Shown here piece by piece: positions 60,253 through 64,000 of a DNA stretch of 64,000 bases. The stretch spans positions 1 through 64,000 of the forward strand of contig NZ_JACJPF010000101.1 in the NCBI RefSeq assembly GCF_014695915.1. The letters are read 5' to 3'. The notes under the pieces were generated by a model. That model saw only the letters and a program-made list of their open reading frames with translations. It did no database searches and was not told the origin of the DNA. The stretch's first letter is position 1. Each line of letters starts with the position of its first letter. The position numbers and the translations under genes are program-made. The DNA comes from Trichocoleus sp. FACHB-40 (GTDB lineage: Bacteria; Cyanobacteriota; Cyanobacteriia; Cyanobacteriales; FACHB-T130).

Positions 60253-60819
60253 TTAAAGTGGTCTTTCTATTCTGTTAGTTATAGCTGGCGGTAGTGGTGT
60301 TGCGGCGTCGTAAATTCTCAATTCTTGAACATTCCAACGGCTGAGGATAGCTTCCGCTTGACGCACCTCGGCTTCTGTGCCTTCTACCATCACAAAGTAT
60401 TCACCGCTATGGATGCGATGCTCGTAAATTGCAGCTTGTTCTTCCGGAATACCGTAGCCAATTAATCCACCCAATAAGCTACCTGCTGTAGCACCGATTA
60501 CACCACTGGTTAACGTGGTTGCCAAGGCTGTTGCTGCTGCTCCGATTAATGCGATCGCGCCGACACCTGGAATAGCTGCCAGGGTGCCTAACCCAATAGC
60601 TAAACCGACGGTACCGCCAACTGCACCACCTGCGATCGCGCCAATGTTTGTTCCCTCTTGCGCCTTATTTTCCGGTGGCGGCGACACTTGCTGTGGCTCT
60701 TTGCTGATGGTAGAAACTTGATTCATCGGAAAGCCAGCGGCTTTCATTTCCTCAATAGCGCCTTCTGCATTCTGAATGTCTAAGAAAACACCAAATGCAC
60801 GTTTTTGCTGAGTAAGCAC
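60253..60819 (-). CDS. Glycine-zipper stress protein, copy 1
   Basis: A 188-residue protein. The N-terminal 50 residues (RAFGVFLDIQNAEGAIEEMKAAGFPMNQVSTISKE) form a general-stress-protein GspM/YflT-like domain. The middle is a long Gly/Ala-rich segment (GAIAGGAVGGTVGLAIGLGTL and onward) that looks like glycine-zipper membrane helices. A second copy of the alpha/beta fold follows (HRIHSGEYFVMVEGTEAEVRQAEAIL). A paralogue lies next door at 60958. The pair suggests a stress-linked membrane protein. Confidence 0.78.
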   Translation of the reverse strand: MLTQQKRAFGVFLDIQNAEGAIEEMKAAGFPMNQVSTISKEPQQVSPPPENKAQEGTNIGAIAGGAVGGTVGLAIGLGTLAAIPGVGAIALIGAAATALATTLTSGVIGATAGSLLGGLIGYGIPEEQAAIYEHRIHSGEYFVMVEGTEAEVRQAEAILSRWNVQELRIYDAATPLPPAITNRIERPL

Positions 60820-60957
60820 GATTCTTATTTCCTCCCGCTAATTGGAGACTGGGAAAAGTTAGGAGTGATGATTGAATTAATAACTCCTCGCCTCCTAACT
60901 TCTAACTTTTCTCGTCTCCTCAGTCTCTAGTTTGACTCGCACCCGCAACCCATTCGT

Positions 60958-61629
60958 TTATAGGGTCTGTTCGCGACGGTCAATAATTTGAACTGGAGCA
61001 TCTGTGCTAGGTGTCGGATCAACGACTGGAGTCGAATACGTGCGGCTGGGATCGGCAGCAGTTGTATTATGGGTGGTACCAGTAGTGCCAGGAGCATCAT
61101 AAATACCCCACTCTTCAATTCCCCCATGGCTCAAAATCGCTTCAGCACGATGAATATCATTATCATCGCCGTCCACCAACACTAAATAATCTCCTCTGGA
61201 GACGCGATCGTTGTAAACTTTGGCTCGCTCTTCAGGAATTCCTAATCCAATCAAAGCACCTAATAGACCACCCGCTGCTGCACCAATGGCTGTTCCCGAC
61301 AGAGTTGTGGCTATGGTGGTGGCTGTAGCTCCTGCTAACATCACCGGCCCGATGCCAGGAATTGCTAAGGCACCTAAGCCTACTAATAAGCCAGTCAAAC
61401 CGCCCAAAGCACCGCCTGTAACAGCGCCTGTTGTTGCGCCTTCGTCGGCTTTATTGCCTACTTTATTGCTTACATCCGCTCCAGCAATGTCGCCTCCTTT
61501 CTTTGCGTCCTGTGCTACCACAGAAACTCTATCCATAGGAAAGCCAGAGTTCTTCAGCTCAGTCAGCGCTACTTCTGCATCGCGGTAGTTTGAAAATACA
61601 CCTACAGCACGCTTATGTTGTCCTACCAT
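60958..61629 (-). CDS. Glycine-zipper stress protein, copy 2
   Basis: A 223-residue paralogue of the protein at 60253. It has the same order: HKRAVGVFSNYRDAEVALTELKNSGFPMDRVSVVAQD, a Gly/Ala-rich middle (GAVTGGALGGLTGLLVGLGAL), and DRVSRGDYLVLVDGDDNDIHRAEAILS. It then has a Thr/Pro-rich tail ending in a charged REQTL. The two genes lie 138 bp apart on the same strand and arose by duplication. No function beyond a stress link by family is known. Confidence 0.78.
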   Translation of the reverse strand: MVGQHKRAVGVFSNYRDAEVALTELKNSGFPMDRVSVVAQDAKKGGDIAGADVSNKVGNKADEGATTGAVTGGALGGLTGLLVGLGALAIPGIGPVMLAGATATTIATTLSGTAIGAAAGGLLGALIGLGIPEERAKVYNDRVSRGDYLVLVDGDDNDIHRAEAILSHGGIEEWGIYDAPGTTGTTHNTTAADPSRTYSTPVVDPTPSTDAPVQIIDRREQTL

Positions 61630-62352
61630 GATTCCTCCTATTTCCTATTAAAACAGCTTGCTTTATGTCACTAAAGAACAAGAACAAACTTTTTTTTGCT
61701 TACACCTTGAATTTTGGAATTTATCTAAATTTATGCCATCAATCTTCAGATATAAAGTTAACCTTTATCTGCCTTAGGTAGGAAAATATTATCTTCCTTA
61801 AGGCTTAGAAATTTCTTGTTTTAGGTAGTTGCCTTTAAACCTTTAATAGTGTCATGTTTCTTTAAATAAATTAAGCTTTAGAAAATAACGTCTTAATACA
61901 AAAAATGCTTGCTTTAGCAAGGGCATTTCTAGGTAAATTGTCTACTGCTTACATAAGGATCTAGTCACGAAATTCTTGAAAGGCAAGTAATAAAGAGATT
62001 ATAATTATTGAATAATAAATTTATTGATAACGCAGAAGTTGAGTTGGAAAACAACGAGCGTGTGCAAACATACGCCCTACGCCTATCTAGGATGTAGGTA
62101 TACAGAGAAATGCCTATAGCAGTCCTAAATGGCTCGTGAAGGCGAGATCCCCGACTTCTTTAAGAAGTCGGGGATATGTAACAGTTGGCACCTCACAACT
62201 CAAATAGGATTGCTATATATAACCGCGATTTTAGCCGTCAGGTGTTTTTCAAGCATGGGGATACACTCTTTTAATTTCGGTAGCGAAAGTGGGAATTATA
62301 AATTAGGTCTACTTGAGTGTCGTTTTGATTTCGTTGGAATGGAAAATTGCAG
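61630..62352. other. Long AT-rich spacer with palindromes
   Basis: A 720-bp region with no convincing gene. A small stem lies at 61905-61926 (ATGCTTGCTTTAGCAAGGGCAT) and a perfect 14-bp palindrome at 62147-62175. The rest is AT-rich and holds the promoters of the stress-protein gene and the secreted-protein gene. The frame 62129-62371 exists only because the palindrome lacks stops. Confidence 0.5.
62147..62175. repeat. Perfect palindrome ATCCCCGACTTCTT
   Basis: Fourteen bases, a one-base loop and the complement (ATCCCCGACTTCTT, T, AAGAAGTCGGGGAT). This palindrome is one of the commonest dispersed repeats of filamentous cyanobacteria. Confidence 0.85.
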
Positions 62353-63909
62353 ATGCGCTACCTTTTATTAATTTTTGTTTCTTCTTTCCTGAGTTTAATG
62401 TCGGGGCGGGTGGTTACAGCCTCGGAGATTCAAACGCCGAATTTAGTTAAGCAAAATTCGTTTAGATCAACTTCGGCTCAAACTTTCTGGCCTGAAGCGC
62501 AACGACTTCTACAGGATCAGATAAATTTAATTAATCGCATTGAAAGAGCGATCGCATCGGACGATCCCTACGGTGTTTTTGTAGCCGAGGGAAAAATAAC
62601 TCTCCACCAAGGAGAAGTAGAACGCTTTCTCAAAAGTCAATATCGAAATCCTGCTTTGTTGTGTACCCGCACGAACGGCGGCATAACACCCGCAGGCTCC
62701 GATTTAAGTGTAGAACAGGCGCAGGTATACTGCTCTCTCTATGCTTCAACTGCCCAGTTGATGCCGCTACGCCCAGTGCTGGAAAGACGGCAGGCGACAC
62801 TGACACCAAACAATCCCTTAACATTATCTAGAAGCCAACAGTCGATTTTGGCAGTGCCTCCTCAGAAGTTGCCTTCCCCCCCTACAAGTTACGTGGCTCC
62901 AGAACCGCCGTTAGTGGGGATAAGAGCAAAAACGCCGATTTCTGGATATCAGCCCCCGATTGCACCGGCGATCGCGCCCCCACAACAAGCAACTACGGCG
63001 CTAGCATCTGCCAAACAGCTACTCTCCCAAGCAGTAGCTTCCTTTCCCTCAGCAACTCCTTTCATTGATGCAGGCGAAACAGCGCAACTCAAGGAACGCA
63101 ACGCCTACGGGCTTGATCAGCAAGAACCTCAAGAGTACGAAAATTTTCTCTCTCAACCCAACACTGGCATCGCCCGCGTCTTGCCAAGTGGGATTGTCAA
63201 CTCCCAACCGATGCAAAATCGGCTGATTCCCACAGTAGCAGAGCGTTTCGCCTATCCTCCCTTGCTGCGGGGAATTGGCGGTGATATTGCCCCAACCACT
63301 CGCTCATCTGGGCGCATCTCTCAGGAAGATGAATTTACCCCCAGATTTGCAGTTAAGCTGGAAAATGGCAACTTCCAGATTGCCCAACGCGGGCTGGATT
63401 ACGGTTTTATCATGGATTTGGGGGAAGTGCCTTTAGAAAATCTCGACCCCACACTAAAGAAAGTTCGCGCCCTCTCGCCCCAAACGCGCCAGTTTTTCCT
63501 AAATTATCGTCCCCCTAATGAGCTTGCAGCTTTGCAGGTAGATCGGCAACGCTTCATCACTGGCAAACTAGGTGAAGTTAGTGTTAGCGAACCAGTCCAA
63601 CAAACGACAGCGCTGGAATCGGCAATAAATCGTCTTTCTCCTGACGCGCCAGTGGTTCTGAACCACACTTATTTAATGCGATTAGTTCAGTTTCAGGTGC
63701 CAGAAGTTGTTCTCAATCGCGGGACAGTTAACAGAGAGCAACGTCGCTATCTCGACCAAATTTTAGAAACACCCAGCAGCGATGCCTTGGTTGCCTTCCG
63801 CCCCGTCAACCGCCGTCCTGATGGCAGTTATACGGTTTTGTGGAGAGTGCTGAATCAGTTCCCAGATCCCCAAATTGAAGACTTGGAGAAGTACGTCAAT
63901 TTGCAGTGA
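62353..63909 (+). CDS. Secreted protein, unknown function
   Basis: A 518-residue protein from ATG 62353 with a signal peptide (MRYLLLIFVSSFLSLMSGRVVTASE, cleavage near ATAS/TASE). A first structured part follows (about 45-140: AQRLLQDQINLINRIERAIAS, QVYCSLYASTAQLMPL). Then there is a Pro/Ala-rich linker (about 170-215), and a second structured part from about 300 (AVKLENGNFQIAQRGLDYGF). I cannot name a family. No sorting signal is seen at the end. It may be a cell-surface or cell-envelope protein. Confidence 0.65.
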   Translation: MRYLLLIFVSSFLSLMSGRVVTASEIQTPNLVKQNSFRSTSAQTFWPEAQRLLQDQINLINRIERAIASDDPYGVFVAEGKITLHQGEVERFLKSQYRNPALLCTRTNGGITPAGSDLSVEQAQVYCSLYASTAQLMPLRPVLERRQATLTPNNPLTLSRSQQSILAVPPQKLPSPPTSYVAPEPPLVGIRAKTPISGYQPPIAPAIAPPQQATTALASAKQLLSQAVASFPSATPFIDAGETAQLKERNAYGLDQQEPQEYENFLSQPNTGIARVLPSGIVNSQPMQNRLIPTVAERFAYPPLLRGIGGDIAPTTRSSGRISQEDEFTPRFAVKLENGNFQIAQRGLDYGFIMDLGEVPLENLDPTLKKVRALSPQTRQFFLNYRPPNELAALQVDRQRFITGKLGEVSVSEPVQQTTALESAINRLSPDAPVVLNHTYLMRLVQFQVPEVVLNRGTVNREQRRYLDQILETPSSDALVAFRPVNRRPDGSYTVLWRVLNQFPDPQIEDLEKYVNLQ

Positions 63910-63961
63910 AGAGTAAAAGTACCTGACCCGCCCAGAACTCAAGTTCCGGGCTAATAGCCAA

Positions 63962-63979
63962 AGTCCGTTAAAACGGACT
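63962..63979. repeat. Short palindrome AGTCCGTT-AA-AACGGACT
   Basis: A perfect 8-bp stem around AA near the window edge, another dispersed palindrome common in cyanobacteria. It lies 50 bp after the secreted-protein stop and could also serve as a terminator. Confidence 0.55.
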
Positions 63980-64000
63980 AGAGATATTGCAATTAGTCGG

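Noticed and set aside
62129..62371. 80-codon frame across the ATCCCCGACTTCTT palindrome
   Set aside because: The palindrome simply contains no stop in this frame. The peptide resembles nothing and overlaps the spacer before the secreted-protein gene.
1..64000. tRNA, rRNA or riboswitch
   Set aside because: No cloverleaf-like segment with the T-arm GTTCGA consensus was found in the spacers, no rRNA sequence was seen, and no known leader motif was recognised by eye. A covariance-model scan would be needed to be sure.

Overview
The window reads as chromosomal DNA of a filamentous-type cyanobacterium. The octamer GCGATCGC (HIP1) is scattered through genes and spacers. Many genes belong to cyanobacteria-typical families (DUF1825, DUF1824, Ycf49-like DUF2499 next to DUF3593, CcbP-like, a CruA-type lycopene cyclase, Uma2 nucleases, an Rcp1-like response regulator). 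Spacers carry the G-rich heptamer repeats (GGGGATT/GGGAATT) usual in these genomes. No rRNA, tRNA or CRISPR array was recognised.

Layout. 0-1 kb: a truncated TnpB abutting the tail of a second transposase. 1-16 kb: mostly housekeeping genes (signal peptidase lepB, an HhH protein, a TM2 protein, a class A penicillin-binding protein, tyrS, pyrF, a uracil-DNA glycosylase, a phosphoribosyltransferase, a Tat-exported aldo/keto reductase, class I aldolase fbaB, an aminotransferase), ending in a PIN-type toxin-antitoxin pair. 16.8-19.4 kb: a large helicase with a possible degenerate PD-(D/E)XK-like C-terminus. 19.5-31 kb: ggt, acyP, a very charged low-complexity protein, a CPBP protease, the DUF2499/DUF3593 pair, csaB, a GNAT acetyltransferase, a coiled-coil protein, a cruA-type gene with a 13-unit heptamer tract inside its reading frame, and a PAP2 phosphatase. 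31-36.2 kb: a minus-strand signalling cluster (CHASE3-PAS histidine kinase, CheY-like regulator, nonsense-mutated receiver pseudogene, REC-PAS-HK-REC hybrid kinase). 36.3-38.2 kb: a membrane-anchored GTPase.

38.2-45.4 kb is the accessory part. It holds a decayed BrnT with an intact BrnA, then a three-gene AT-rich cassette headed by a small protein with cytidine-deaminase-fold toxin motifs (DAE and PCTSC), followed by two unrecognised genes that are candidate immunity or partner genes. Next come a Uma2 nuclease, a CPBP protease and a Phd/PIN toxin-antitoxin pair enclosed by nested direct repeats, a 60-bp tandem repeat, and an AT-rich MQO-like flavoprotein. 45.4-64 kb returns to ordinary content: a second GTPase, a secreted TIM-barrel-like protein, a glutathione peroxidase/DUF1824/epimerase/aldo-keto reductase/hydrolase/DUF2470 run, a ferredoxin with a CcbP-like protein, a second Uma2, a PEP-CTERM hydrolase, a MazEF-type pair, a carotenoid-desaturase-like flavoprotein, tldD, two paralogous glycine-zipper stress proteins and a secreted protein of unknown role.

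The most interesting items are the deaminase cassette, the helicase with its odd C-terminus, the repeat-bearing and possibly phase-variable cruA gene, and the repeat-flanked toxin-antitoxin segment.
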